DNA of 64,000 nucleotides from Sipunculus nudus (lineage: Eukaryota > Annelida > Sipuncula > Golfingiida > Sipunculidae): the NCBI GenBank assembly GCA_026874595.1, contig CM049316.1:14637839-14701838 (forward strand), in the 5' to 3' direction. Shown here piece after piece: positions 1-12,707 of the stretch (positions are counted from its first letter, which is position 1; every line of letters starts with the position of its first letter). The position numbers and the translations under genes were made by a program. The notes beneath the pieces were generated by a model. It was not told the DNA's origin. It did not search any database and worked only from the letters and a program-made list of their open reading frames with translations.

Positions 1-1683
1 CCCAAGCAAATGGCCTGCGTACCATGGGATAGGCATTTTCTAGCCTATTTTATGAAAGTTTTCAGGGAGTATCTTTAGTTAATAAACATCAGGTATCAGA
101 ACAGGCCCCCTTAAAAATTTTGTGTGTGTGGAAAACTAAATTTATGACAACCGTTCGATTGACTGACCTTACAAGGACAGTTTTAATATATAATTTATGT
201 ATTAGCAATGTGCTTCATTTAAAAATTTGCAGCTCCATTGGTTATATTAGTTCCAGTATGCTTAATACTTGTTGACCATCTGGTGCTAACTTAATCCTGT
301 CATTTATCCATATGATGGCAGCATGGTACGGTCTGAGCAAATTATTCTACATAATTACACTTTAGCTATGTATGGTAATGTAAGTCTTCATTCACATGAT
401 CTTACGAATATTCACAAGGTGCAGGGGACACAAAATACCCCATGAAGAATGTGGTTAGTCTTTTTTTGTTTGGTTGATGGGTTATTGTTTGAATTAAGGA
501 ATTTATAGAATGTATAAACTTTTTTTTTACATGAACTGTACAACTAGATATAATAACTAATTCCAGGCACTTTCCATGGCTTGGATGTTGGTGCTCAGTA
601 GTTGATCAGGATGGAGGAAACTGAAATGTGGAATATTCTTGCCGGTAAAGTAAAATAACTGTGGGTGACCAATTACCTAAACGTGACCAACCTTGTCTTC
701 AAATGAATTAGTGAAGCATATTGAAACTATTTTATCAAATTAATGTCATTTAAAACTGTTTCAGTTACATAAATGAAAACACTAATGAAAAAGATAACAT
801 TACTGGTCATTTATTATACTGCACAAGGAGATCAACCGGTTTTACTAATTCAAGTATCCTCGCCCTAATCATTATGCTCTACACGATAATCTATCTGATC
901 CTAAACAACAGGATAACCCCTCTTGAGAATATTTCCTGCTTAATACCTAATCCCACTTCTAAATATATAAATACTACAACTAAAATTTACCATCTTGTTC
1001 ACCTGTAACCTCTGCCTCACTCAAATGAACATTTCCTGCTTACTTTAAGGAAACCCAGGAATGTCCCTGCCAATGTTTACTTAGTTTGTTCAGGGATTCC
1101 TAGTTTGAATCTAATCATCAAAGAAAACTTGTGCATGTTTAGGACCAAAACTGGCCTGACACTGTGGTACTGCAATATTGTGTAATCAGTTATAGTTTTC
1201 CTTATGTCCTTCATAAGTTTTCCTTAAATAAAAAACAAAACAAAACAAATAATCTCTTACTTTTATTAATGTAGATAATGTGAACTCATTAATTTATAGA
1301 GTGATCAATGAAAAGTAAGCAATTACTCTTACTTAGGTATATTTGTTAACTGATAAATGAATTATGAACAATACCTGTTACTTACCTTAAACTACCCTAC
1401 TTTATATTTTTTATGGGTACACTCTAGAGTATAAATCTGTCAACATACTTGAATCAAACTTCCATGAATTTGATGCAGTGTATAATCCAGGATAAACTTT
1501 ATTTATACAGAGTAAGTAACTATGTGAATCTTTAAATTGTTTGTGTTTATGTAATTTACAGTAAAAATTAAAATGTATTATCCCAATATTTAGAGTGTAA
1601 TCTGGATACATAATATATAATCTTAAGAGTCAAGAATAGTTATAAAAGTACTGATATGTTCCGTAGGAATTATTTACCTGTGG
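1..1683. other. AT-rich non-coding DNA, probably PLC-gamma intron 4
   Basis: No exon, repeat border or RNA gene was recognised. Short A and T runs and stop codons in all frames dominate. The stretch lies downstream (minus strand) of exon 4. Confidence 0.5.
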
Positions 1684-2862
1684 CAGGGTTGGTTTTCTCC
1701 CAGTCAGAAAGTTATTTCTGCAAAATATTGCCTGCTGAGGGCAGAAATAGAACAAAACTCCATTCTGCCAGGCAGAAATGTTTCTGCCAGGCAGAAATGG
1801 CAGACTGAATTATCAAAATATAAATTGTATTTTAACAAGAGATAGTAATCTTAATAAACCAAAAGCTGCCTTAAATACAAGCAGTTATTAATATACTGAG
1901 AAACGATGGTCATTTTAATCAATATAGTCATGATAATATTGCCCAATGTGCCTCTTCACTTTCTGTAGCAAGCAAGGTTTGCAAGTTCTAGGCAGGGTCA
2001 GGGGAGGATTAAGCAACAGGATTATAGAGTGGTTTTAACTGCCAGCTGAAAACAGCACTTCTTTAAACCAAATTTTATGAGTAAGAGATTTATAACAACT
2101 GTTGTGACTGAAGCAGTGACGTTGCATGGCTGTTCCTGACTCAGAATTTTCTGGTGTATATAATGTATGATTTCCAGTTGACTGGGATTATGCAGTTCGG
2201 GCTCTACAGCTTTTACTGTCCAGTAGGTTCTGGCTAAAGCAGGAGACCATATATGTATGTGTGGCACATGGGTTCCTTGGCTCAGGTAATGTCATTATCA
2301 GAGCTCTTTAGGTTTATTCATGTGTCACTGGTACCAGAAATTAAATAACAGTGCTTTGCTTCAGTAGCACTCTCCTAAGGCTGGGCATCTAAGGGGAGGT
2401 GAGTCCAGTGGTTACTACTGATGAGAGTGATGTGGAAAGATCATGTGCTCTGCCATGCATGACATAATGCTGACTATGCTGATGCTAACAGAGCCTCTGA
2501 CCTTTGGCGCAGGAACCTTGCTTAAGTTTAGCTTATTTCTGACTGAGTGGATCATTCAAGGCCCCCCCTTCCTATAGTTTATATAAGTTTCTCAGGCTTT
2601 CTTCAGGGAGTGTACCTGGACCCTCCAGTAATTGTTTACATATTCTGTCACAAGTTTAAATCTTGTTCATGATTGTTATATTACTGCTGTATTTGTTGAA
2701 ACACATTTAAATTGGTTAGCTATTATACATTCATTTAATCACCTTTTCAGGGTATTTCTGCCCTTATGGCAGAAACGAGGGCAGAAATGTATTTCTGCCA
2801 CACAGCAGTTACGGGCAGAAACCTACGGCAGAAATGGCAATGGCAGAAACTTGCCAACCCTG
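1684..2862. mobile_element. hAT-type non-autonomous transposon, copy A
   Basis: The element is 1179 bp, begins CAGGGTTGG and ends CCAACCCTG. It is flanked by the perfect 8 bp target duplication ACCTGTGG (1676-1683 and 2863-2870). The 8 bp duplication and CAGGG-type ends are hallmarks of hAT elements. Both ends are packed with TTTCTGCC/GGCAGAAA motifs in both orientations, including a palindromic cluster near 1772-1805. They look like subterminal transposase-binding repeats. No transposase is present. It resembles the element at 31584-33720 in opposite orientation. Confidence 0.9.
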
Positions 2863-2870
2863 ACCTGTGG

Positions 2871-3984
2871 CATAAATTTTATATTTTTTAGTGTTTCATA
2901 GCCTCAGCAAACCTATCTAATTTCTCCTATTTCTTTATGTTGGATAAGCCAAATGAAAAAATTAGGCAAAAACATTTTTTTAAATAAACTGGTCAAGTAA
3001 GATCATTCATTAGCCCATTCATTGTAATCAATTCTAAAACCATGTCTTTGTCAGGCTTAACTTATGATAGTTGCCATGGTAACAGCCCCTTGAAAAACCA
3101 CAAGGCCAGTTGTGTTATGATTAATCCTACTGGTATGAACGATGTCTGTGTCACTGTGTCACTGGGTCACGAGAAATAATTGCTCGTTTACTCAATGCCT
3201 AAACCACAGAAAATGCAACCCTGGTATTAATTATATAGTATTATGTTAACCAATGCCAATAGATGGGGGAGGATGAATAGGAGCAGCTGCATTTAGTATG
3301 TGCCCAATGAAGTAAAATGTGTGGAGATCATAAATGGGCACTGCACCAGGTTACTTGAAATTAATATGGGATAGGGTGCTGATTGCCAGCAACACTAAAA
3401 CATTAAGGACAGAACAGGTTGAATATGGCATGCACTAATATGGAACAATTTAGATAGCACATGTTATATATTTCATAATACATCTGATAATTATCACTTA
3501 GTAACACTCTTTCCAATTCCATCCATAAAATCACTTAAAGACTTATATCTGATGTTTTATTTTATTGATTGTTCATTAAGGGTCTTGACATTTTACACAT
3601 TTTGTTTTAATTTGTTTTATCACCTTTAATTATATCTGATAATATCATTAATTACTCCTACATTTTTAAACATCTGATGTTTAAAACTTGCAGCTTATTA
3701 CTAGTGATAGGTACACTGGAATTTCCTCACATCAAATATAAAGCAAATGCATATGTGTGAAACTCACAATGTTTCTACATTTCTAACTTCCTGTGAAACA
3801 TGCATACAAGTGATAAAATTACATTACTGAATAAGGGAACTTTCTGCATAACATCAATATACAGCAAGCATTATTCAGATGTTGTATATAATACATGAAC
3901 ATGATATGAAATATCAAATGCAAGTAATATATCATTAATATAAGTTATTTTTATTGCAATACACACAATCTTTGCATAAAGTCT
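2871..3984. other. AT-rich non-coding DNA
   Basis: No gene or clear repeat border was recognised between the hAT element and the dispersed repeat starting near 3985. Confidence 0.4.
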
Positions 3985-4640
3985 ATAAAGTATAAACAAG
4001 GGACCCATGGGTGAAGTTTAAAATATATTTGCAAATGCAAAATATTCTATCTAATGTTTTTCATATATGTAAGCATATAAGCATATGAGAAGCTAATAAG
4101 AAATGGGCCCTCCTACTTGGTTATAGTTAAGTTCTAAATATATGATTGCAAAACTAATACTCTTACAAGACTGTCATGAAGAAAAACAGTAAAAGTTTTG
4201 AGATACTGTGGTGCATATGAAAAAATTACAGATGGACAGGCAAGTGGACAGAATGGACTAATACTTTTATTTCACTTTCAAGGGAATAATGCATTTAAGT
4301 TGATATTAAAGCCTATTTTTTAACATATCCATTTTTTTCTTCCATTAATAGTTTTTATCAGATTAATTTTTTTTATTTACAAGTTTTATAAATATCTGAA
4401 AATATAAGTTAAAATATCAGAATTCTAAGTTGCAATCATCATTTATCCAGAGAGTAGCTCATATCAGGTCATATTATGCATACACATATATTTTATTATT
4501 TTTAAATCACAAATGTTTAAACTGAACTTAAAAGAAAATAATCACACAACATGGCATCTTCAAGATTATTGCTTGAATCACTATTAAAAAGTTTTGTACA
4601 TTGGAGTTTTCAGTACATGCTTAATTTTATTTACTGAAAT
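3985..4640 (+). repeat. Dispersed repeat family R, partial copy
   Basis: It starts with the same AAGGGACCCATGGG signature as the copies at about 23478 and 39149. It shares downstream landmarks with them (AAATATCTGAAAATA, TTATCCA, TTTTGTACATTGGAGT). It is diverged and lacks the G-tract and the ACGGACGG-rich 3' half. No coding content was found. Confidence 0.6.
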
Positions 4641-4901
4641 AAAATAAAAGATTCAATAAATTTGATAAAATAAAAACATCTTTTCAAATAAAGTATACAC
4701 ACTGTTGCAATTGGTTGAACGAGGGACAATCAATATAACTGTGCTAATTACTGTCTCAGCAATACCCATTCATAAAATCAATACAGACAAAGACACACTA
4801 TGAAGATATAACCACTGCCAAACACTGTTGGTTCAGCTCAACATTAACAGGGCAAGTATACATCAAAAGAATGGTTGTAAGGTGAACAAAATCAAACCAT
4901 A

Positions 4902-5919
4902 ACTAGAATACGGGTAGTCGACAAGCGACTACTTGTATCCGCCTAAATCAGAGTGGACAGGTGAAGTGTTGCATATTAGCATGGATATTTTATCCCATGG
5001 CAGACAAACAGATGGGAGCTGTGCAAACATGGCTGCAGGTGGCGCCACCAGTTTTGCGTATGATAAAGAGCTATGTGAGATTTATACACATGCAAAATTT
5101 TGGCCCAATCGGTCAAATGGTTCCCTAGATATGAGCTTGGATGTCTGCAGCGTAAACTTGATTGTAGGTGGCGCCACCTGTCATAAAATCAGAAAAGCTA
5201 TCCAGGATGTATAAGCATGCCGAATTTCAGGTGAATTAGTCAAACCACTGCAGAAATATGAGTGATTTTAACCCAAGGCAGACGAACAGATGGACACTGT
5301 GCAAACATGGTTGCAGGTGGCGCCACCATTTTCGGTGTATGTTATAAAGCTCTCCAAGGGCTACATTTGTGCAAAAGAATTTTCCTGATCGGTCAAACGG
5401 TTCCAGAGATATGAGCTTGGATGTCTGCAGCGTAAACGTGAATGTAGGTGGCGCCACCTGTCATAAAATCAGAAAAGCTATCCAGGATGTATACGCATGC
5501 TAAATTTCAGGTGAATTAGTCAAGTCACTGCAGAGATATGAGTGATTTTAACCCAAGGCAGACGAACAGATGGACACTGTGCAAACATGGTTGCAGGTAG
5601 CGCCACCATTTTTGGTGTATGTTATAAAGCTCTCCAAGGGCTACATTTGTGCAAAAAAATTTTCCTGATCGGTCAAACGGTTCCCGAGATATGTGGGTTT
5701 ATGTGTGGAAACAGACGCACAAACGGACGCAGAGCGCAAAGGAAAGGTCAGAGGTCAAAACAAAATCGGGGCGCAGCAGTTCACATGTGACCCGAACATA
5801 ATCCCGGGTTTCGGAAAATTCCGCCCAGCGGTTACGGAGGAGTTCTCCGGACACCTACGCGGCTGCGGCGGCCAGCTGAAAACATAGTATCCGCAAAACT
5901 CTGTTTTGGCGGATACAAT
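4902..5919 (+). mobile_element. Helentron-associated-like element H1, complete
   Basis: The element begins ACTAGAATACGGG, followed at once by a hairpin (GTAGTCG, loop, CGACTAC; 4914-4932) and then TTGTATCCGCC (4933-4943). It ends in a strong hairpin (5887-5916) whose right arm, GGCGGATACAA, is the inverse of that 5' motif. The middle is a tandem array with GGTGGCGCCACC palindromes at 5038, 5167, 5316, 5447 and a variant at 5596. The hairpin, subterminal inverted repeat and central tandem repeats match the architecture described for Helentron-associated elements (HINE, pearl-like) of bivalves. Open frames inside it are non-coding shadows. The class assignment is inference; the borders are supported by five other copies. 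Confidence 0.75.
5887..5916 (+). repeat. 3' terminal hairpin of H1
   Basis: GTATCCGC pairs with GCGGATAC, extended by AAAAC with GTTTT, around a loop of a few bases. The same hairpin ends H2 and H6, and a different but equally paired version ends H5. Confidence 0.85.
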
Positions 5920-8900
5920 GATAACATCTCCTAGGACAGTAACAATGCATCCAACAATCAAATTAAACAGAAGATCCTTTCACATTTCATGGGTCTACAT
6001 CAACCTCATTTAAACATTTCCTTGTATATCAGAAACTGAAGAGAAATGATTAACAAACATGCATTTACTCTCCTGTTTATTGTCTAACATACAATATGAT
6101 AAACTTGCAGGACAAGCAAGTGGAACACATTTTTTGTTTGACCCAGTAACTACAGTCTCATCTGGTTTAGTTCGAACCAAACAAATAATTAAATTTCTGG
6201 ATGTTTGTAATAAAACTGTACAATTTGGAAATAAGTGTCTTTCAGGAAAGGACATGTTCAAACAAAAACATAAAGCATGTCGTCAATCAAGACGTCAGTA
6301 GGTGATAAAAGAAGAAATTGAAGGAATATCCCCATGCACAGTCATATTCATGCAATTTTTCTTGATTGAATGTCAATAAATCATTATCCTATGCCCATAA
6401 AAATTATCACATATATTAAACAAAATTCCACTAGGAAAATTCCTCAGTTTAAAGATTAAATAATACCATACTGCACCAGTGCAACAAATGGAGGAAAGGA
6501 GATTCTGGGGATGCACATTAGGGAAGAACAAAGTCTAAAAGATTGGCCCGCTGACAAGTTAATAATTCTATATAAATCTTCAGTCAAATATAATTTTTAT
6601 ATGAAACAAGATATGAGACTGACTGTATTTTGACAACTTTACTCTGTGAATCTGGAGATTATTTCTAGATTATTGTTTTGCACACAGAGGAAAGACAACC
6701 AAGTAAATGTAGATCCACTCCACATTGGATGCACAGGTTTTTTGTTTTTATAAATTTTTTGGTGGATGTAACTGCCTCCATTTTTTAATGCTGACTTATC
6801 TAATTCTTCACCAAAGTATGTTCATCTGCAGAATTTCCTTTTCTGTTAAGGACTATTTGACAGGGTGGTAGCACTCACTTCCTATCATTTTTTTAAATTG
6901 TGTAACCTGGGGTCACCCAGGCATGGTGTCTACCGCACCTGCAGGTCTTTGGTGTGTAATCTTCCCAATTGCATTTTTGTAAATGAGAAACCCCCCAAAA
7001 TAACAAACTTGTATATGAGTGATACACGTCAGTGGGGTAAAGCCTTCATATTAAGCCTGCAAAGCTCTCAACCTGGGTGGGGGCTGACCGTAAAAAATTT
7101 CAACGCCTCAGTTGAGATTAAAATCCACAATCTCCTGCGCTGGATGCACAGATTACAATTTTAGTATTTTTGAAAACTCTGAAGCAGTGACCTGTAAGGG
7201 GGTTTATATTAACTCATGTAATTGACAAACCAGGATGGAACAGGAAGGCCTGGTATGTTTGTAATGGTCAAATGCAGTTACACCGTGCCAAACTATCTTG
7301 TGATACACACTAAATCAAACTAGATGGTACTGCTTATTTCTGGGCAAGTAAAAATTTAAGTGGGCGTCACCAGAGAGCTGTGACTTAGTTAATGTATTGC
7401 ACCTTCAAGTAGGGAGTAAAACCAGATAACTGTTTTGATAATTTATTCTACATTAATATGGAGTATCATGTTTAGATATTAGACTGAGAAATTTTGTCAG
7501 AGAGCACAATTGTCTTGTTTTATTTTATTTCCAGAACAGTTTAATTCCATCGGAGCCATCTCGGTTTGGCGGTCTCTATAGTAGCAAGGATGTTTGTTGT
7601 AGATTTCAAAAGAATAACACCTGTTTAGTTTTCTCAGGGTTTTATGTCTGGAGGCGTGTCCATATTAAAATTCATGTAATAATTGGCGATCTGCATAAAA
7701 GAGGGTGGTGATTGGCCTGAGGACAGTCAGGATTTGTGACTTCAGGAAGCAAATATAAATCAGGATGAAGGGGATGTTCAACACAAATGCCCAGTCAGGG
7801 TACCAGTTTTAGTATAGCCTGAAGCTGTCTACAGTCCAGGGGCAGGTCTGTGTGCATCAAGAGTCTAGACTGCTGAGATATGATGTCTGTAAGCATAGAT
7901 AGTCGATGTCTGAGCAAGGCCATGATGATTTCTCTGTAACAGTCTTCAGAGCGAGTATCGTATTTTGTAGACGGACTGGTAATCTGGCAATCATACCTGT
8001 TGTGAGCGCTTCCAGGTACAGACAGAGGACTTTATTTAAACAAGTAACTGTAGAAGTACTGGATAGCATATTCTGCCACCTAAAACTGGATGAGTCCAGG
8101 AGACATCAACTGTGAAAGTCATTGATTCTTAGTCATGATGGAACAGTCTGTGCAGGTTGCGTGAACTGTACGTCAAGAGGTAAACAAGTATACTCCAGCT
8201 AAGGATTGTTGGTGTTTTGAGGTCCAAGTAACTGTGAACAGACTGACTGTACAATGTACAGAGTACAAGAGAACAGAAAGAGAGATGACCAGTGCAACAT
8301 CAAGATGTAATGTGTGTGTGATGGTCATGTGTTCAAGAGAAGTGTAAACACAGGGACTGCTCTGTGTAGTGTGTCTAACGGTGCTTATTTCTGTGTTGAT
8401 TATCGGATATTAGTAATCATCAGTGCCTGTAAATATGGAGTGCCTCGCCATAGCAAGATTGGGTGGCATTTTCTCACAGGGAAATTCCAGTAGAATATTC
8501 TGGAATTTTCCGGCATGGAAAAAATCTCTGAAAATGGCATTTTCTGGAATTTCCTGGCAAAATCTATAAAATTGTGAAGCTTGGTGCCCCAAAAGACAGA
8601 AACAGGTGAGTTACTGAGTTTTTATCTGTGACAAACACACTGATCATGCATAAAAATAATACTGCATACCTTAAATGGGAGTCTACAGAATGTGTCTTCT
8701 TTCTTTAATATATTGATTTGTTTTTGATAACATGTCTTATTCAGTTTTTGGAGTGTACTTATGTGAGTGTTTCAGCCAACTGGTTTGAATTTAAAAAAGA
8801 ACCTGGTCGTTCACATCTTTAGTGGTGTGACAGTGGGGCACACAAAAAAGATATATATTACACTCCCCACAAGACAAGTACTTACAAGAGTTAATGTCAA

Positions 8901-9746
8901 GCCCTGGTTGTGTGTGGTTAGCAGAACACCAGGTATACAACGTGACTGGAAGGTGGATGTATTAGCATGTGAGTTTGTTACATGATGGGAGCACTGCATC
9001 CAGAACAGAGACTGGGCACTTATTTGATTGACTGGTGCCAAGTGTGACATGACAGACAACATTTAGATATGACTTAAATCTAGCAATACATGTTTTTAAT
9101 TTTTTCCTGAAAAATTGATGCTGACCATGTTCAAGTCAAAGTTTTTTTTTGAAAGATAAATGGAAAATGTTCCAGGTAATGGGTTCAGTCTGTGAAAATC
9201 TATATCAAATTTTTTTTTCTTGATGGTAAGTTTGCTGATAATATAATGTGATTTGAAATACATCTGCTTGTCCTTAGTGTCAACCCAACATGAGGGTGGG
9301 AAGTGGTAACAGAGGGTTTACAGTCTCTCACAACCACAGTCAGGTGATACGTCACATGATCCAGTAGAAGTAACAATTAAACATTCATCTCATATAACCC
9401 CCATAATTGGCATACTGAGGTGGTTTAAAGTATACAAACATGGTAGCAAACTAACTTTTACTTTCATTCTGGGCAAGTACAAATACACCAGAAATAAACA
9501 AGATGATTCAGTTATGATATTGTAAACTGTGTAAATAATGATACTTGTCACAATTAGGATTATCAAGCAAAACACATGGGGCCTATAATCATACATCGTA
9601 TGTGAATAGCTATATTGCGATAAAAAGGTAAAACAGTTTTACGGATATTAAAAAAACTAGGAGAAAATATCCAGTTTTTGGACAAAACACATCTTTTTAA
9701 AAATTTCATTAAATACGAACATGACACAGAATAGGTAATATATAAA
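5920..9746. other. Non-coding DNA, no gene recognised
   Basis: Open frames here are short and have no recognisable domain. A cluster of paired GAA/TTC units near 8493 is noted separately. No PLC-gamma exon was found on the minus strand. Confidence 0.4.
8492..8511. promoter_or_regulatory. Heat-shock-element-like motif
   Basis: Four contiguous inverted 5 bp units (GAA at 8493, TTC at 8498, GAA at 8503, TTC at 8508) make a perfect consensus heat shock factor site. The surroundings are rich in similar GGAATTTCC words, so it may be a by-product of a repeat. It would be intronic for PLC-gamma. Confidence 0.3.
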
Positions 9747-10845
9747 ACTAGAATATGGGCAGTTGACTGGTGACTATGTGATTCCACCATATCACAGAGG
9801 CAGAGTTAAAGTAAGGCCTGATATAATATATCTCCAAATTTGTGGCATCAGAAATGCCAATTAAACTCCCAATATATATGCAATTTTCACCAAAAACAGA
9901 TCTACAGATGGATACACAATGCAAGATTTAAGGCCGAGACACCAATCCACTACAGAGAGAAAGTGCATCAATGTGTTCTGTAAAAACAGAACAGCAGGTG
10001 TCTGGTCTACGACAAAGTTATCCAAGAAGGATAAACATGCCAAAATTTCACACTGATACATCAAACAACTCCTCAGATATGAGCGCTTTTTACATAAATG
10101 GCACCACCAGTCTTGACAATAAAATGGAGGTATCCAAGATCTATGGACATGCACAATTTTCAGGTGAGTACAGCAAATGGCTCCTGAGAAAAGGGCCTTA
10201 ATGTATTCTACGAAAATGGAACGGTAGATGGTGCCACCTGTTTGTTGTATAAGAAAACTCTCCAAGATGGATGGACATACCACATTTCAGAACAATACAT
10301 TGAGGCACTCCTAAGATATGAGCAATTCACACCTAAAGCAAACATATAAATGGACGCAACGCAAAAACAATAGCAGATGGTACCACCAGTCTTGAATAGG
10401 AGATGGAGGTATCAAAGATCTAAAATGCACAATTTTAGCCAAATACTTTGAACCAATCACTAAATAAACAGATGGCAAATGCATGGATGGATGCCAAGTG
10501 AAAATCATTGTAGATGGCGCAACTAGTCTTGAGTATGAGATGGAGAGATTCAAAATCAATAGACAAGCAAAATTTCAGCTCACTACACTGAACCACTCCT
10601 GAGATATGGGCTGTGATATAAAAGACACCCAGATTCCTCCTGCACAATAGAAACTGTAGGTGGTGCAACCAGTCTTTGTTAGGCGAAACTACATAGGTGA
10701 GCAAATGACCATATGGAGTTTCAGAAAGATTGGTCCAAGGGTCTCAGAGGAGTTCTCCAGAAATTAACGCTGCAGTGGCAGAGGCGGCGGCAGCACCGGG
10801 TCAAAAAACATAGTATCCGCAAAACTTTGTTTAGGCCGATACAAA
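9747..10845 (+). mobile_element. Helentron-associated-like element H2, old copy
   Basis: It starts ACTAGAATATGGG and ends in the family hairpin (about 10813-10842, GTATCCGC with GGCCGATAC, one mismatch). The internal palindromes are degenerate (for example GGTGCCACC near 10227 and ATGGTACCACC near 10378) but keep the periodic spacing. The 3' flank before the hairpin contains the same GGCAGAGGCGGCGGCAGC-type stretch as H5. The decay suggests an old insertion. Confidence 0.65.
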
Positions 10846-11104
10846 TACATATTTTCCTAACTAGTTTTCACATGTTTAGAGAATATTTGCTATATATGTT
10901 TGATAATCAAATCTGTCAATCAAAGCCGTGCTGTCAATCAAATCTGTCAATCAAAACTTTTCATTTGGGATAGGACGGTTTGACGGTAATTAGTGGGTTC
11001 AGTTGCATTAAAGGATAATTCTATATAGTTCCATGACTATATTATACCAAACATTCATATTTAATTTTTTTTTTAAATGTTTAAAATCTAAATTTTCAAC
11101 TTAC

Positions 11105-11149
11105 GATCCCGTTCCTTTGTCAATGCTGTAAAATTCTTTCCGTAACCAC
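11105..11149 (-). CDS. PLCG1: PLC-gamma exon 4: start of EF-hand region
   Basis: This 45 nt micro-sized exon lies between a CTTACAG acceptor and a GTAAGTT donor. Joined to exon 3 it completes an arginine codon and encodes RWLRKEFYSIDKGTGS, matching the conserved WLRKQFYxxD entry into the PLC-gamma EF-hand region. The exit phase is 2, with the final TC expecting a serine codon. The next exon was not found in the 11.1 kb to the left, so intron 4 exceeds that length or the window ends first. Confidence 0.9.
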
Positions 11150-11811
11150 CTGTAAGACAGAAATCATGCATGATAATTTTTTTTAATATTATGTTGCACT
11201 TGATGAATAATTCTATAGTACATATGTATTACTCAATATAATTTCAAACATCAAGTTTTGTTCCCAGAAAACAGGGCAAAGCAGTATCATGATGACATGA
11301 CAAATGTGCTGTCCTTTGCCAGGCAAGCATTAAATACACCTACCAGAACACAGATAATTGGTACATTTGTCCTCAAGATATTTTCCCAACAGACATACAG
11401 GTTAAATTTCATTAAGTGGTATGAAATGATTTGACAGCAAATTTATCTGTTACAGTACTCAGTGAAAACAATAACCGACACTGAGTATCACACCAGGGTG
11501 AAGAGTGTGTATTTTTTTATTCAATGTAATATTTTATCTACATATAGATGTACTAATAAAATAAATCACAGTTAGGTGAATTATTATAACATTAATTTGA
11601 ACTTCTTTTTGTGGGATATAAAACTGATGTACCAATTATGATATTGCGTTGGTCTGATTACAATTTATTGCTATATATGCTAGCCCGGGTAGTGAGTCCA
11701 ATAGAATCTTGCTGTATAAAGCTACAGTTACAACCAGGGAGAACTGGGATGACTGCAGTGTATAACCCCTTCATGAGGAGCTTGAGCTGGTCTGTTAATG
11801 ATTTCACCTAC

Positions 11812-11905
11812 CTCTCAACCAGGAGTGGATATGATGCTCGCTTGGATTCGTCGACGAGGATCTGTAATCCCTGCATCCAAACGGAGTACTCCTCCTGGTT
11901 CATGG
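11812..11905 (-). CDS. PLCG1: PLC-gamma exon 3: C-terminal helix of PH domain
   Basis: The 94 nt exon begins after a TTTGTTCCAG acceptor and ends GAGAG before the donor GTAGGT. It is entered in phase 1 (completing an alanine codon with exon 2) and left in phase 2. The encoded NQEEYSVWMQGLQILVDES is the amphipathic C-terminal helix of the PH domain, with the invariant tryptophan. LLVER follows and leads to the linker before the EF hands. It is too short and too embedded to stand out as an open frame by itself; exon matching identifies it. Confidence 0.92.
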
Positions 11906-12204
11906 CTGGAACAAAGAACAACTCTGATTTCTTATCACTCAAAATAACATTTTGATTTCAAAATATAGCTAATATAATAATAGTAATACCCTCACTTAAC
12001 AGACAACTAATCAGCTGAACTTTTGCTAAACTGAGCCATGAGAGTTGCAAAATATTTCCTGTCTTGTGTGAAATAACTTTACCAGTTTCTCATCCTAAAT
12101 CTATATATTCAAGATTGTTTAGCATTCTGATTTTCAGAACAACCAATCCATTAATTTTTGACAAATTTAATTTTTTTGTTAATTGCAATATGCAAAGAAT
12201 TATT

Positions 12205-12435
12205 CAAGGTCAAGGCCAATCCTAGATTTCTGATAATTTTTTTTCAAAGATGAAGGTTAAGGTCACCAGTTTTGAACTCATTGTTGGTAGGAAAAATTTA
12301 AATCTCAAATTCAATTAAAGATATGCAGTGGTTCAAATGTTATAACATGACACAGACGATGCGGACAACAACAACGATGCCAGGCCATACACCATATGTC
12401 TCCCCCATGGGAGGGGAGACACAATGATATCATAT
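12205..12435. repeat. Dispersed repeat end in PLC-gamma intron 2
   Basis: An AAGGTCAAGG-type stretch is followed by GACGATGCGGACAACAACAACG and a CCCCCATGGGAGGGG inverted motif. This layout looks like the 3' ends of other dispersed repeats in the window. No second full copy was seen here, so the assignment is tentative. Confidence 0.3.
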
Positions 12436-12557
12436 CATTCTAATGATAAATCATACCCTCATTGTAATTAAACAGACACTTTTAAAGGAAAGGCTAGGTG
12501 CCTGTGTTTATCAATGAAACAAAATCTAAAATAATAAATATAAAAATTGTGGCTTAC

Positions 12558-12707
12558 CAACAAGGGATAGTGTTTTGAGCTTGAAATCTGTCCCATAAAA
12601 AATTACAAAGCAGTTTGCAGCTTCTTGTCTTCGGGCATCGTCCACCCATTTTTCAAAATCTTTGGACTTTTTTCCTGGACGGATTTCTTTTACCTCACGG
12701 AGGTCAA
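12558..12707 (-). CDS. PLCG1: PLC-gamma exon 2: middle of PH domain
   Basis: The 150 nt exon starts after a TTGTTGCAG acceptor (12716-12708) and ends at GTTG before the donor GTAAG (12557 downwards). It keeps phase 1 at both ends. The encoded DLREVKEIRPGKKSKDFEKW and CFVIFYGTDFKLKTLSL match the central strands of the PLC-gamma N-terminal PH domain, including the highly conserved EIRPGK motif. It joins exon 1 in frame, completing a valine codon. No stop or frame break is seen. Confidence 0.95.

Noticed and set aside
9861-10283. 140-codon open frame on the minus strand
   Set aside because: It lies wholly within element H2; the same repeat in other copies is not open in this frame.
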